From positions 2,790,001-2,854,000 of the forward strand of contig NZ_CP071051.1 in NCBI RefSeq assembly GCF_017161405.1: a stretch of DNA of 64,000 nt, in the 5' to 3' direction. Below are positions 16,510-24,054 of the stretch, piece after piece. A program made the translations under genes and the position numbers. The notes under the pieces were generated by a model. That model was not told the origin of the DNA. It searched no databases and saw only the letters and a list, made by a program, of their open reading frames with translations. Position 1 is the stretch's first letter. Every line of letters starts with the position of its first letter. The DNA is from Leucobacter sp. CX169. GTDB taxonomy: Bacteria > Actinomycetota > Actinomycetes > Actinomycetales > Microbacteriaceae.

Positions 16510-18141
16510 CTACGCGTCGGGCAGCTCGCCGTGCACATCGTGGATGGCGCGGCCGCCCACGATGGTGAGGTCGGCGCGCTGCTCGAGCAGCGCCGCAGGC
16601 TCGACCGCATACAGGTCGGTCGACCAGACGACAATGTCGCCGAGGTAGCCGGCCGTCAGCTTGCCGAGCTTGTCCTCGGTGTGGAACGCCTCAGCGCCGC
16701 CGAGCGTGTACGCCCGCAGCGTCGGGTCGAGTCCGAGGCGCTCGTCCTGCGTCCAAGCACCCGAGCCGTCAAGCCCCGCGCGGGTCATCGCGCTGTAGAG
16801 CCCGACGAGCGGGTCCATTTCGCCAACCTGCCAGTCGCTCGAGAAGGTGACGCGGGCGCCCGACTCGATCATCGAGCGGAAACGCCAGGCGCGATCCCAG
16901 CGCTCCTCGCCGACGTTCTCCATCCAGGTGCCGGCGACGAGGTCGGGCGATGCGTGACGGGGCTGCATCGCGGCGACGACGCCGAGGTCATTGAATCGCG
17001 GCAGGTCTTCGGGCGCGAGGCATTCGACGTGCACGATACCGTGGCGGCGGTCGACCGTCTGGTTCGCGCGCTGCGCCGCCTCGATCGAGTCGAGGGTGAG
17101 CTGGATGCCCCAGTCGCCGGTCGCGTGGGTGTGCACCTGGTACCCCAGACGGTCGAGCTCGATGAAGAGCTTCGTGAACTCCGGCGGATCCATGCTCGGG
17201 TAGCCCTGGTGCCCGGGACGATTCGCGTAGTCCTGGAGCATCGCTGCGGTGTGCGGCTCGATCACGTCGTCGGCGTAGAGCTTGACCGGTCCGAGCGTGA
17301 AGCGCTCGTGCTGCGGGGTCTCGCGGATGGCGTCGGTGATGCGGCTGCGGAAGTCGCCGTCGGCGCCGACCGGGTGGAAGATTGCGGCAGTGACGCGCGA
17401 GGTGAGCTTGCCCTCGCGCTCGGCACGGGCGAAGAGGTCGAGCTCGGCGAGCGGGACCTGCGGCTCGACGACGCTCGTGATGCCCACTTCGGCGGCCATC
17501 TCGAGGCTCGAGAGGATCTTCCGGTAGCGGCGGTCCGGCGAGTACATCGGAATGTCCCGCTGCAGGCCGGCGAGGCCGTCCGTCGTCATCGCGCTCGTGT
17601 AGAAGTCGGTGACCCAGCCCGTCGGCTCGCCTGTGCGGGCATCGATCTCGGGACGGCCCCAGGCGATCTCGTTGCCGCTACGGATGCCGAGCGCCGCGAG
17701 GGCGGGGCGGTTCAACCAGACCGAGTGCTGATCGTAGGTGGTGATGAACACCGGGCGATCGGTGACGCCAACGAGGTCGTCGGCGTTCGGGCGGCGGCCC
17801 TCGACGACCGAGTACAGCGCGTTCTCGGCGCAGATCCAGTCGAGCTCGGGGTGCTCCTCGGCGTGCGCGGCGATGCGGCGGCGCACCTCGTCGAGGCTCG
17901 TGACACCCTCGAGGCTGACGGCGAGATCATCGAAGCCAAGCAGCAGGTGGTTATGCGTGTCGTTCACGCCGGGGGTGACCAGGCGCCCCTCAAGCTGCAC
18001 GGTGCGGCGGGCGGGCGGCGCCTCGGAGGCGGGGCCGACGTAGGTGATGACTCCGTCGGTGAGCGCGATGGCTTCTGCCCACGGCTGGCCGTCGTCGAAT
18101 GTCCGGATCCGTCCGCCGGTGAGCAGGGTATCTGCCAGCAT
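16510..18141 (-). CDS. YtcJ-like amidohydrolase (Amidohydro_3), second paralogue
   Basis: A 543-residue metal hydrolase related to the one at 11037-12674. LVTPGVNDTHNHLLLGFDDL holds the HxH motif (residues 60-80), GPVKLYADDVIEPHTAAM the barrel Lys/Asp region, HTHATGDWGIQL and IVHVECLAPEDLP the metal histidines, and FSSDWQVGEMDPLVG the late Asp. AAAGGAG lies 7 nt before the ATG. It is divergent from a TetR regulator and followed by an APC permease. A perfect 24-bp palindrome lies in the divergent spacer. Family members hydrolyse imides, N-acyl or aryl amides; the substrate is unknown. Confidence 0.88.
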   Translation of the reverse strand: MLADTLLTGGRIRTFDDGQPWAEAIALTDGVITYVGPASEAPPARRTVQLEGRLVTPGVNDTHNHLLLGFDDLAVSLEGVTSLDEVRRRIAAHAEEHPELDWICAENALYSVVEGRRPNADDLVGVTDRPVFITTYDQHSVWLNRPALAALGIRSGNEIAWGRPEIDARTGEPTGWVTDFYTSAMTTDGLAGLQRDIPMYSPDRRYRKILSSLEMAAEVGITSVVEPQVPLAELDLFARAEREGKLTSRVTAAIFHPVGADGDFRSRITDAIRETPQHERFTLGPVKLYADDVIEPHTAAMLQDYANRPGHQGYPSMDPPEFTKLFIELDRLGYQVHTHATGDWGIQLTLDSIEAAQRANQTVDRRHGIVHVECLAPEDLPRFNDLGVVAAMQPRHASPDLVAGTWMENVGEERWDRAWRFRSMIESGARVTFSSDWQVGEMDPLVGLYSAMTRAGLDGSGAWTQDERLGLDPTLRAYTLGGAEAFHTEDKLGKLTAGYLGDIVVWSTDLYAVEPAALLEQRADLTIVGGRAIHDVHGELPDA

Positions 18142-18189
18142 CGCTGTGCTCCTTTGCGTTGAAGTACTCAGGGCCTCGCCCCATATTGT

Positions 18190-18213
18190 TTATTTGACGG
18201 TTGCGTCAAATAA
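18190..18213. promoter_or_regulatory. 24-bp perfect palindromic TetR operator overlapping both -35 boxes
   Basis: TTATTTGACG, a 4-nt spacer GTTG, then CGTCAAATAA: two exact 10-bp arms. TTGACG, a good -35 hexamer, is present on both strands inside the palindrome, so a bound repressor would block both divergent promoters (amidohydrolase-permease and the tetR gene). This is the clearest operator in the window. Confidence 0.8.
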
Positions 18214-18253
18214 CTACTGCAGAGTTTCGCACGGGACTGGCATACTGTCAAAC

Positions 18254-18871
18254 ATGGCCCGCCCCAACACCCAAGAACAGCGCCGGATCGAAGTGATTCA
18301 GGCAGCGCTCGATGCCGCGGCGGCGCGCGGCTTGCGCCATGTCTCGCTCACCGACGTCGCGAATCAGGCCGGTGTGACGCGCGGTGCCCTGCTCTATTAC
18401 TACGACGACTTGGACGCGATCCTGGTCGAGGCGCACTCAGCGGGCATGGCACGCGTGGGAGCGGAGCGCGCGGCCCTCGTCGCCGCGGCGCCGACCCCGC
18501 GTGAGCAGCTCTCGACCGCCATTGACGCCGGGCTGCCGAGCGGCCCCGACGACGCGCTCATGCGACTGCTCTACGAGTTCGACGTGCTCGCCGGAAAGTC
18601 CCCGCTGCACGACGAACTGGTGCAGCGGCTCTACCGCGAGCAGCTTGCGCTGTACCGCGACATTCTTGCGCGAGGCGTCGAGGCGGGCGACTTCGCACTC
18701 ACCGGGGCTCTTGAAGACATCGCGATGAACTTCGTCGCGCTCGAGGACGCGTACGGGCTGCACATCGTCGCGGGCGGCAGCATCACGGTCGCTCAAGCCA
18801 CACGGGCCATCAGGCTGTACGCGGCACAATCGGGAGCCGCAGTCGATACCCCGAGCGGGGCAGCGGGCTAA
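18254..18871 (+). CDS. TetR-family regulator, BetI-like
   Basis: A 205-residue TetR protein. The HTH is RRIEVIQAALDAAAARGLRH followed by VSLTDVANQAGVTRGALLYYYDD, and the C-terminal domain is all-helical of BetI_C type. ATG 18254 is chosen because homology begins at MARPNTQEQRR; the open frame extends 210 nt upstream but crosses the operator and promoter region. A TACTGT box lies 5 nt before the ATG and no ribosome binding site is visible, so the mRNA may be leaderless. It is divergent from the amidohydrolase-APC permease operon and is inferred to repress it through the palindrome at 18190. The stop overlaps the next convergent gene by 4 bp. Confidence 0.9.
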   Translation: MARPNTQEQRRIEVIQAALDAAAARGLRHVSLTDVANQAGVTRGALLYYYDDLDAILVEAHSAGMARVGAERAALVAAAPTPREQLSTAIDAGLPSGPDDALMRLLYEFDVLAGKSPLHDELVQRLYREQLALYRDILARGVEAGDFALTGALEDIAMNFVALEDAYGLHIVAGGSITVAQATRAIRLYAAQSGAAVDTPSGAAG

Positions 18872-19290
18872 GCCTCGATCGAAACGACCTCGGGCTCGTC
18901 GCCGCCGAGACGCAGCGCGCGAATGAGTTCTGCGGCGTGCGTGGTCGAGACGATGACGCGCGAGAACCCGCTGAACTCGTTCACCCAGGCGCCGTCCTCC
19001 TCGACGCCGGTGGGCACGTCAATGTCGATCACGATCGCATCGCGACCAGCGCGCGCGATCACGAAGTCCTTGCCTGCGAGGTTGCGCCACGTGCCAATGG
19101 CCATGCGGCCCGGCAGGTGCGTCCCCGGGGACCGCACGCCCCGGATCCAGATCCACGGGTCGTCCGTAATGAGCGCGGAGGTGATAGCCGAACGGTCGAT
19201 CACGACGTCGTGACGACGCAACGACAGGGTCTTCTCTGAGGCCGTCAGTCGAATCACCACTCGGTCCGCATGCACCTCAATTCTCGCCAT
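18868..19290 (-). CDS. Hypothetical protein, bacterial PH-like fold
   Basis: A 140-residue soluble protein. The start MARIEVHADRVVIRLTASEK, alternating beta strands, the motif RGVRSPGTHLPGRMAIGTWR near residues 49-68 and the tail FSRVIVSTTHAAELIRAL resemble bacterial PH-like domain proteins common in Micrococcales. There is no signal peptide or membrane segment. I chose ATG 19290; the frame to 19329 adds 13 basic residues with no homology. The stop overlaps the convergent TetR gene by 4 bp. The function is unknown; the fold call comes from the strand pattern only. Confidence 0.6.
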   Translation of the reverse strand: MARIEVHADRVVIRLTASEKTLSLRRHDVVIDRSAITSALITDDPWIWIRGVRSPGTHLPGRMAIGTWRNLAGKDFVIARAGRDAIVIDIDVPTGVEEDGAWVNEFSGFSRVIVSTTHAAELIRALRLGGDEPEVVSIEA

Positions 19291-19336
19291 GCCTCTAGTC
19301 TGCCCCTTCGCACGTACGCGCGCACGCATCCGTCCA

Positions 19337-19353
19337 GGATTCCTCGGGAATCC
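19337..19353 (-). terminator. Short hairpin after hemD
   Basis: GGATTCC (19337-19343), loop TCG, GGAATCC (19347-19353): a perfect 7-bp stem in the spacer after the hemD stop on the minus strand. No T-run follows. Confidence 0.35.
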
Positions 19354-19404
19354 GCAGCGGGGGCCGGGCAGGTCGCCGGAGAACGGGGCCGGGGAGGACG
19401 CGAG

Positions 19405-20196
19405 TTAGTCGAGCATGTCGCTCGGATCGATCACAGACTCAACTGCGTCGATCAGCGACTGGGCGGTGCGCTCGTTCGCGACACCGTCAATGCGCAGGCC
19501 CTCGGCCTCGGCCTCGCGCTGGGTCTGCGGGCCCACGCACACCAGCAGTGTGCTGGTCGGGCGGACACGGAACTGCGTGGCAACCTCGTGCGCGATGGTC
19601 GCCGAAGATATCAGCAGCGCGTTGATGCGGCCCGACTCGACGTCCTCACGGATCCGCAACGACGCAGGGACGCCCACGGTACGGAAGGCAACGACCTGGG
19701 TGACCTCGTGGCCGCGGTCGATCAGCCCGCCGGTCAGTACCGGCTTTGCGACGTTCGAGCGAAGGGTGAGCACCTTGAGTCGATCGCCCGTCGAGATCTC
19801 GGGCCATTCCTCCAGCAAGCCATCGGCCGAGTTATTGGACGCGCTCGGCGTGCGGGCGACCGAGTAGCCCGCGGCCTGGAACGCGGCAGCAGTGGCCTCG
19901 CCGACCACGGCGACGCGGGTGCGCTCGGGAATGACGGCGTTGTGGTGCGCCAGCACGTCCACGACGGTTGCGCTCGTGGCGGTGATCCAGTCGAACTCAC
20001 CGGCTTCGAGACGCCGCAACGCGTCGATGAGCTTCTCTTCTTCGCTCGTGTGGGCGAAGTCGACGAGCGGCGCGATGACGGAGCTTGCCCCGCGCTCGCG
20101 CAAAGTCTTCGATACGAGCTCACCCCAGGATCCACCGCGTGGAACGAGGACGCGCAAGCCGGCGAGCGAATTGCCCTCAGCAGTCATATCCCCCAC
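19405..20196 (-). CDS. hemD: Uroporphyrinogen-III synthase
   Basis: A 263-residue cytosolic enzyme that cyclises hydroxymethylbilane to uroporphyrinogen III in haem, sirohaem and cobalamin synthesis. HemD sequences vary greatly, but the pattern is clear: LAGLRVLVPRGGSWGELVSK at the N-terminus, FDWITATSATVVDVLAHH and VAVVGEATAAAFQAAGY in the middle, and NALLISSATIAHEVATQF with LVCVGPQTQREAEAEGLRID in the second half. The GTG at 20196 is used; an ATG at 20187 is equally possible. No other haem gene is adjacent except a divergent HemY-like protein 1.3 kb upstream. Confidence 0.85.
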   Translation of the reverse strand: MGDMTAEGNSLAGLRVLVPRGGSWGELVSKTLRERGASSVIAPLVDFAHTSEEEKLIDALRRLEAGEFDWITATSATVVDVLAHHNAVIPERTRVAVVGEATAAAFQAAGYSVARTPSASNNSADGLLEEWPEISTGDRLKVLTLRSNVAKPVLTGGLIDRGHEVTQVVAFRTVGVPASLRIREDVESGRINALLISSATIAHEVATQFRVRPTSTLLVCVGPQTQREAEAEGLRIDGVANERTAQSLIDAVESVIDPSDMLD

Positions 20197-20270
20197 TCAC
20201 TCGGCTCGAGGAACCTCTCGAGACCATCCTCTGACGTGTTGTGATTGATCCGGCGTGCGGAACAACCGAT

Positions 20271-20336
20271 GGTCCCATTCTTACCGCGCGGGCCTCAGGA
20301 CGCAAAACGAGGGCGCCTCTCAGGCCTGATGGGACC
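20271..20336 (-). other. Nested inverted-repeat element in the hemD upstream region
   Basis: Within the 167-bp gap before hemD three stems nest: GGTCCCAT (20271-20278) with ATGGGACC (20329-20336), GGCCT (20291-20295) with AGGCC (20322-20326), and GAGG-GCG-CCTC (20309-20319). The outer stem is a perfect 8 bp. It could terminate the upstream membrane-protein operon or be a structured hemD leader. I match it to no known riboswitch. Confidence 0.45.
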
Positions 20337-20363
20337 CAAACGTTACCCGAGCGCGCGGCGGAA

Positions 20364-20642
20364 TTAGTTGATGCGACGAGAAATCCCCCGTGCCACGCCC
20401 CACACCACGAGGCCTGCCGCGACGGCAACTCCGGCGCAACCCGCGGCAAAGACGAGCGGGCGAGAGCGTCGCGTCTCGGCAATGCGCGCCTTCGCGTCGT
20501 CAACCGCATCGTCCACGCGCTGCGCGTAGTTGAGCCGATCGCGCAGCTGCGCAAGGGTCGTGTAGAGCTCTTCCCGCGCCATGGCGGCCTCGGCGACGCC
20601 TAGCGATCGCTCACTCGGTCGTGCACTCGTGTAATCGTTCAT
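20364..20642 (-). CDS. Small membrane protein, DUF3618-like
   Basis: A 92-residue protein with a soluble N-terminus containing AREELYTTLAQLRDRLNY and VDDAVDDAKARIAETRRSRP, then one transmembrane helix (PLVFAAGCAGVAVAAGLVVW) and a short basic tail. The REEL...TL..L.DRL pattern is that of DUF3618 proteins, which pair with YtxH and holin-like proteins in actinobacteria. The start overlaps the stop of the upstream holin-like gene by 4 bp. The molecular role is unknown; it probably sits in the inner membrane with its N-terminus in the cytosol. Confidence 0.72.
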   Translation of the reverse strand: MNDYTSARPSERSLGVAEAAMAREELYTTLAQLRDRLNYAQRVDDAVDDAKARIAETRRSRPLVFAAGCAGVAVAAGLVVWGVARGISRRIN

Positions 20643-21091
20643 GCGTGCCCGCCCTCATTTCCGGCTGTGCTGTTTCCGCGAGGCCTGACCTGATCGGCGT
20701 TCACGCGGACCTCACCAAATGCGTACACGTCGCCCTCGAGACGGCTGAGTGTCTCCTCCGGCACAGGGTTCCCCCGCTTGATCAGCAGGACCCCTGCCCC
20801 GATTGCCGCCGCCGCCAGCGCGAGCAGACCTGCGCCGACGACGAGCGCGGAGAGCCAGACCGGCCAGACGACCGAAAGCCCCGCGATGCCAGCTGCGATG
20901 AAGCAACCGAGCGCAAAGAACAGGAAGAACAGTGCAACGATGATCGCGAGCGCGCCGATTCCGGCGTTCTTCGCCTTGCTGACGACCTCACGCTTCGCGT
21001 TGTCGTACTCAACCTTTGCGAGCGTGACAATCTGCTGAGGTAAACGGGCGAGCAGCTCAAAGGTGCCCGCCTGATCCGAACGCCGGCTCAC
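20639..21091 (-). CDS. Phage-holin-superfamily-III-like membrane protein (Pfam PF07332 type)
   Basis: A 150-residue protein. An amphipathic N-terminal segment (TFELLARLPQQIVTLAKVEY) precedes two strong membrane helices (ALAIIVALFFLFFALGCFIA and SALVVGAGLLALAAAAIGAG) and a hydrophilic tail. This is the common actinobacterial holin-like/DUF1469 family, chromosomal envelope proteins and not phage lysis genes. I chose GTG 21091, which forms a GTGA overlap with the upstream YtxH-like gene; a longer frame to 21142 would bury the start in that gene. It is co-translated with the DUF3618-like gene downstream. Confidence 0.75.
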   Translation of the reverse strand: MSRRSDQAGTFELLARLPQQIVTLAKVEYDNAKREVVSKAKNAGIGALAIIVALFFLFFALGCFIAAGIAGLSVVWPVWLSALVVGAGLLALAAAAIGAGVLLIKRGNPVPEETLSRLEGDVYAFGEVRVNADQVRPRGNSTAGNEGGHA

Positions 21092-21390
21092 AACTCTGTC
21101 GCGTCGGCCTTTGCCCGGCGCGCCTCGTCGGTGCTCTGCCACGCGGTCTCATCGACACGACGGGTCACCGAAGTAAAGAAATCCTTGCTTGCCTGAGCGG
21201 CCGCACGCTGCACGGCCTCGACCCGATCGCCGACGACGCCTTTCACTGCGCTGACCCCGCTCTGCACAGGAGGAGTCGCCCACACAGCCTGTGCTCCGCG
21301 CTTGATCTGCTCGTAGCGCTCGCGTCCCGCGCGAGTTCCGAGCACGTATCCGACCGTCGCGCCAAGCACGAATGCGATCTTGCCCTTCAT
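21088..21390 (-). CDS. YtxH-like membrane protein
   Basis: A 100-residue protein. One N-terminal membrane helix (KIAFVLGATVGYVLGTRAGR) carries the YtxH signature GYVLGTRAGRERYEQI, then a cytosolic helical region follows. ATG 21390 has GGAGGAG 3-5 nt upstream. It is first of three overlapping genes (YtxH-like, holin-like, DUF3618-like), a set often linked to general stress or envelope functions in actinobacteria. A TAGGCT box lies about 45 nt upstream on the minus strand. No enzymatic role is known. Confidence 0.78.
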   Translation of the reverse strand: MKGKIAFVLGATVGYVLGTRAGRERYEQIKRGAQAVWATPPVQSGVSAVKGVVGDRVEAVQRAAAQASKDFFTSVTRRVDETAWQSTDEARRAKADATEL

Positions 21391-21517
21391 ATCTCCTCCA
21401 GACCCATGGCTCACCGCCACGTCATATTGACGAGCCTAACCCCGCGCGGGGCTCCAGCATATTCCGATCTTGACATACGCGCAGCTTTGGCGCCTCCCTG
21501 CGAGCGTTTGCAGGGCG

Positions 21518-22888
21518 CTAGGCGAGGCCCAGGAGCGTTCGTCTGAGCTCAATCATGCGCGGGCGGGCCTCGCCAACCGCGAGCGCCCAATCCCCTCCGG
21601 CCCACGCTGCGCCCGTCGGTCGAAGTGCGGCGTGCGCGACGTCAAACTCGGCAATTGCCCCGAGCCGTGCGTGCTCGTCGGGAATGCTCAACGGCGACGC
21701 AACGCTCGACCACTCGAGCCGACCGTCTCCCCCTCCCGGAAGTTCGGTGACCTGGGCTGCGGTGCACAGCGCGGCAACATCGGGCTTCGCGTGACGCGTG
21801 CCCGCGGAATGACGCGGGCCAGAGAATCGAACGCGCCAGGCGCCCTCGTGGGGTGCAAGGCGCGCCGTCCAGCCGACAACGCTTTCCGCCAATCCGTCCA
21901 AGGCCAAAAGTACGGGCAGCGCGTCGGCGTCGGCGTCATCCGACGCGAGCACCGGGGGCAGCCACGCTGGTCGCTGAATACCAATCTCGACATATGCACG
22001 AGCGTCCGCGGCCGTGAGCACCGGATCCTCAGCGAAACCGAGGGCGTCCGCGCGACACGTCGAGTCTGCAACATCGATGACTACGGCTCGCACGCGCTCG
22101 TCCGCGGTCGGCTCTGCGCCATGGCAGCGCACCAGCCAGCCGCTGCCTTCGGCAGGGCGCCCAATCGCCACCACTGGTCGATCCGCTACCAGCTCCACCG
22201 AGTACAGCGCGAGGCGAGCCAGCATCGCCTCCCGCAGCTTGCCCCAGCCGCCGACCGGCTCAACCGTCGTTTCACGTGCAACATTCCGGTCCCCGTATGA
22301 GAGCGCTGCGCCCGAAAGTGACCCCACCCGCGAGAGCGCCTCGTTCAGTCCCGGGGCCAGTCGAGCCGTATCCACCTCCGACGCGGGCACGCCGACGCGC
22401 TCGCGCACGATCGGGTCGACCAGCACGCGCTCCACCTTCGCCCCGAGGCGACTGCGCACGAGCGGCCCGAGGCGCTGTTCCTTCCCGATCTTGAGCAGCG
22501 GACGCAACCGATCGAGATACGCGCGGAACGCGCCGCCGCCACCCAGGAGTGCAATAGTGCTCTCGGCAAGGGGCGTGGTGGGAATGCCCAGCACCGCGGT
22601 CGCCTCGAGTGGGTGCAGAGCGCCGTCAACACCGCGCAGCAGCACGCCAGACGGCGGGAACACCGCGAGCTCGGGCGCCGGGTGCACCCCGGCGCTCTCC
22701 CCCGGCAACTCCGCGCCGACCCGCGCAACGAGCGCCGCGAGCGCTCCGTCGGAGTCTCGCTGCGGGCCGACGGGAAGACTGCTATCCGCCTGGTCGACGC
22801 TCACCCGCACCCTCAGGCCGACCTCGGCGAAAGCGAGTGCCGCGTCCAGCGCCGAGAGGCTTGATCCGGTTACCCATACGTCGATCAT
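21518..22888 (-). CDS. Divergent FAD-dependent, protoporphyrinogen-oxidase-like protein
   Basis: A 456-residue protein with the overall plan of HemY/PPOX flavoproteins. It has an N-terminal Rossmann strand (MIDVWVTGSSLSALDAALAF) in which the usual GGGxxGLxAA is eroded to TGSSLSALDAA, a central VEPVGGWGKLREAMLARL resembling the GGM..L..AL segment, and a C-terminal TGAAWAGGDWALAVGEARPR where PPOX has the FAD-contacting GD motif. GGAG lies 11 nt before the ATG. It is on the same strand as hemD but separated by three membrane-protein genes. It may be a rapidly diverging HemY or a neofunctionalised relative; active FAD binding is uncertain. Confidence 0.55.
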   Translation of the reverse strand: MIDVWVTGSSLSALDAALAFAEVGLRVRVSVDQADSSLPVGPQRDSDGALAALVARVGAELPGESAGVHPAPELAVFPPSGVLLRGVDGALHPLEATAVLGIPTTPLAESTIALLGGGGAFRAYLDRLRPLLKIGKEQRLGPLVRSRLGAKVERVLVDPIVRERVGVPASEVDTARLAPGLNEALSRVGSLSGAALSYGDRNVARETTVEPVGGWGKLREAMLARLALYSVELVADRPVVAIGRPAEGSGWLVRCHGAEPTADERVRAVVIDVADSTCRADALGFAEDPVLTAADARAYVEIGIQRPAWLPPVLASDDADADALPVLLALDGLAESVVGWTARLAPHEGAWRVRFSGPRHSAGTRHAKPDVAALCTAAQVTELPGGGDGRLEWSSVASPLSIPDEHARLGAIAEFDVAHAALRPTGAAWAGGDWALAVGEARPRMIELRRTLLGLA

Positions 22889-22938
22889 GCGTGTTTCTGC
22901 TCCACTTCGTCACGGCTGCGCCGCGGTCGGAAAGGCCG

Positions 22939-24054
22939 TTAGACCAGGCTATCCTGGCCGTTCGTGTGCGAACCGTATGCGGCGGGGGCCACCGGTTGGG
23001 ACCGCGGCGCAACGAAATCGACCCTCGTCCGAGACCAGCCGCCGCGCTTCCAGATCACTTCCGTCAACCAGGCGAACAGTGCGAGGCCGATGACCTGGGC
23101 GATCACGGTGCCCGGGCCTGCGCCCGTGACCGTCTGACCCGTTTCGCCGGTCACCCCGGTCGCCAAGACGCCGAATGCCACAAGGTTGTTGACCACGTGA
23201 ATCGCCACCGCCGCTTCGAGCCCGCCGGTGCGCCACGCGAGCCAGGCCGCAGTGAACCCCATCGCGGCGACGGCGAGCAGCCCCCAGATGTCGTAGATGT
23301 GCGCCAGGGCGAAGAGCAGGGTCGGCAGCAGCATCGCGAGCCATGGGCTGCGCACCCAGGCGCCGAGCACCTGCATCAGCATGCCCCGGAAGACATACTC
23401 TTCGGCGGCAGCCTGGAATGGCACGAGCAGCACGATAAAGAGGACCGACCAGAGCGCCAGTGTCGGATCAAAGTCGGGCGAGGCGGCGGCCGGAGTCGCC
23501 TCGGCGGAGAATCCGCTGAACAGGGGCGAGATCACCGTGTCGAGCAGGGTGATGACGCCCATGATGCCGATCGAGAGGAGCCCCGTGCGCCAGATCAGGC
23601 CCCAGCGCAGGCGCAGACCGACTGACCAGCCGCGCCCCAGGGGCCGAATCCCGAGGCAGAGCATCGCGAGCCAGACCGCCGGGATCATCAGCGCCACCGC
23701 GCCGAGCCCCACCGCAATGGACACGGGGTTCTGCGTATCGGGCACGACCAGGCTGTTGATGAACTCGAGGTCGAGCCACTGCGGCGCCACGATCACCGCG
23801 ACGATCCCGAACACGACCCCGATCACGACGTTGAACGCGAGGTAGAACGCGCCAGATAGCACGAGCATCAGCAGCGGCTTCCACCAGCGGTAGTTCCTGA
23901 TGCCTCGGTAGAGCCGGTGATACTCGAGCGGCTCGGTCTCCTGCAGCGGCTGGGATACCGCGGCACCGTAGCCCGCCGGCGGCACGACCGGCGGCAGGTA
24001 CGGCGCCGACGGCTGCTCCTGGTTCATGGGCTGTGGCGGGAACGCATCGGTCAT
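22939..24054 (-). CDS. CPBP-family intramembrane metalloprotease
   Basis: A 371-residue membrane protein with a proline-rich cytosolic N-terminus and about eight helices. The CPBP/Abi motifs are intact: AAAEEYVFRGML (EExxxR), LLFALAHIYDIWG (FxxxH) and HVVNNLVAF (HxxxN/B), consistent with the Rce1-type glutamate-histidine active site. ATG 24054 overlaps the stop of the preceding paralogue by 4 bp and has GAAAGGAAG 8 nt upstream; the longer frame to 24111 is not preferred. Bacterial CPBP proteins act in bacteriocin immunity, membrane-protein processing or signalling; the role here is unknown. Confidence 0.85.
   Translation of the reverse strand: MTDAFPPQPMNQEQPSAPYLPPVVPPAGYGAAVSQPLQETEPLEYHRLYRGIRNYRWWKPLLMLVLSGAFYLAFNVVIGVVFGIVAVIVAPQWLDLEFINSLVVPDTQNPVSIAVGLGAVALMIPAVWLAMLCLGIRPLGRGWSVGLRLRWGLIWRTGLLSIGIMGVITLLDTVISPLFSGFSAEATPAAASPDFDPTLALWSVLFIVLLVPFQAAAEEYVFRGMLMQVLGAWVRSPWLAMLLPTLLFALAHIYDIWGLLAVAAMGFTAAWLAWRTGGLEAAVAIHVVNNLVAFGVLATGVTGETGQTVTGAGPGTVIAQVIGLALFAWLTEVIWKRGGWSRTRVDFVAPRSQPVAPAAYGSHTNGQDSLV

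Noticed and set aside
16144-18162. A 672-codon plus-strand frame opposite the amidohydrolase gene
   Set aside because: It is antisense to a gene with conserved metal motifs and has no domain of its own.
20639-21091. Holin-like gene as evidence for a prophage
   Set aside because: The family is a normal chromosomal envelope protein in actinobacteria, and no terminase, portal, integrase, endolysin or att repeats are nearby.
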